NCBI GenBank assembly: GCA_040905285.1
Contig: JBBDRV010000017.1
Span: 1 to 12,556 of the forward strand
Source: JBBDRV01 sp040905285
GTDB taxonomy: Bacteria > Bacteroidota > Rhodothermia > Balneolales > Balneolaceae
DNA length: 12,556 bases
Direction of reading: 5' to 3'
Positions within the stretch are counted from its first letter, which is position 1, and each line of letters begins with the position of its first letter. Position numbers and translations under genes: made by a program. Under the pieces are notes generated by a model. It was not told the origin of the DNA. It saw only the letters and a program-made list of their open reading frames with translations, and did not search any database. Shown here in pieces: positions 12,528 through 12,556 of the stretch.

Positions 12528-12556
12528 CAATTTCGCCTGCCCTGAGCTTGAACATA
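12520..12556 (-). CDS. 3' end of an upstream gene, possibly hemA
   Basis: On the minus strand a frame entering from the right edge reads MFKLRAGEIDE and stops at TAG (12520-12522), 8 bp inside hemC. An acidic, short C-terminus and the gene order would fit glutamyl-tRNA reductase (HemA), which commonly precedes hemC in C5-route bacteria. This is inference from eleven residues. A second frame reads YVQAQGRRN and stops at 12527-12529, so the true upstream frame is not certain. Confidence 0.33.
   Translation of the reverse strand, partial: MFKLRAGEIDE

Overview
The window reads as a piece of bacterial chromosome with tightly packed genes and moderate GC content. Most of it is tetrapyrrole (heme) biosynthesis. 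The C5-route enzyme HemL, a Mg-type HemB, an oxygen-dependent HemF and an HtpX membrane protease point to an aerobic or facultative Gram-negative. A seven-residue start at the left edge (MAKVEVV) resembles the E2 acyltransferases of the Balneolota/Rhodothermota side of the Bacteroidota. That lineage guess is inference and only moderately likely.

Left part, minus strand (1-1322): the first codons of a gene running off the left edge (possibly a lipoyl-domain E2 subunit), then a complete Cys/Met-metabolism PLP enzyme (cystathionine gamma-lyase/synthase family). The roughly 330 bp upstream of that enzyme have no convincing gene. They hold a possible promoter with an embedded dyad, a foldable nested inverted repeat, and a 126 bp long-palindrome element (1657-1782) that looks like a mobile MITE-type repeat.

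Plus-strand cluster (1786-3632): two tandem, overlapping crcB/Fluc fluoride-channel genes, two tiny overlapping reading frames, a double-CDGSH iron-sulfur protein and a DUF423 membrane protein. Spacing is 20 bp or less or overlapping throughout, so this is probably one transcript. The palindrome ends 3 bp before the first crcB start and so forms its leader. The second channel subunit has Tyr at both positions of the usual Phe box, which suggests an asymmetric heterodimer. Between crcB and the CDGSH gene, a perfect 4 x 15 bp tandem repeat encodes VNELK units in a small ORF whose stop overlaps the CDGSH start (ATGA).

Minus-strand block (3807-12556): transcribed right to left as [upstream gene, perhaps hemA] - hemC - hemD - hemE - hemF - hemB - htpX - hemL - MFS transporter. 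hemC to hemB are close or overlapping and look like an operon. htpX follows after a 198 bp gap and has its own intrinsic terminator. hemL then has a plausible promoter of its own and is followed closely by an MFS efflux-type transporter. Together the heme genes convert glutamate-1-semialdehyde to protoporphyrinogen IX (HemL, HemB, HemC, HemD, HemE, HemF). GluTR and the last two steps are not seen complete here.

No rRNA, tRNA, CRISPR array or intact insertion sequence was seen. The most unusual stretch is 1657-2809: a mobile-looking palindrome at the fluoride-exporter start, an asymmetric channel pair, and a repeat-bearing small-ORF chain coupled to an iron-sulfur protein.
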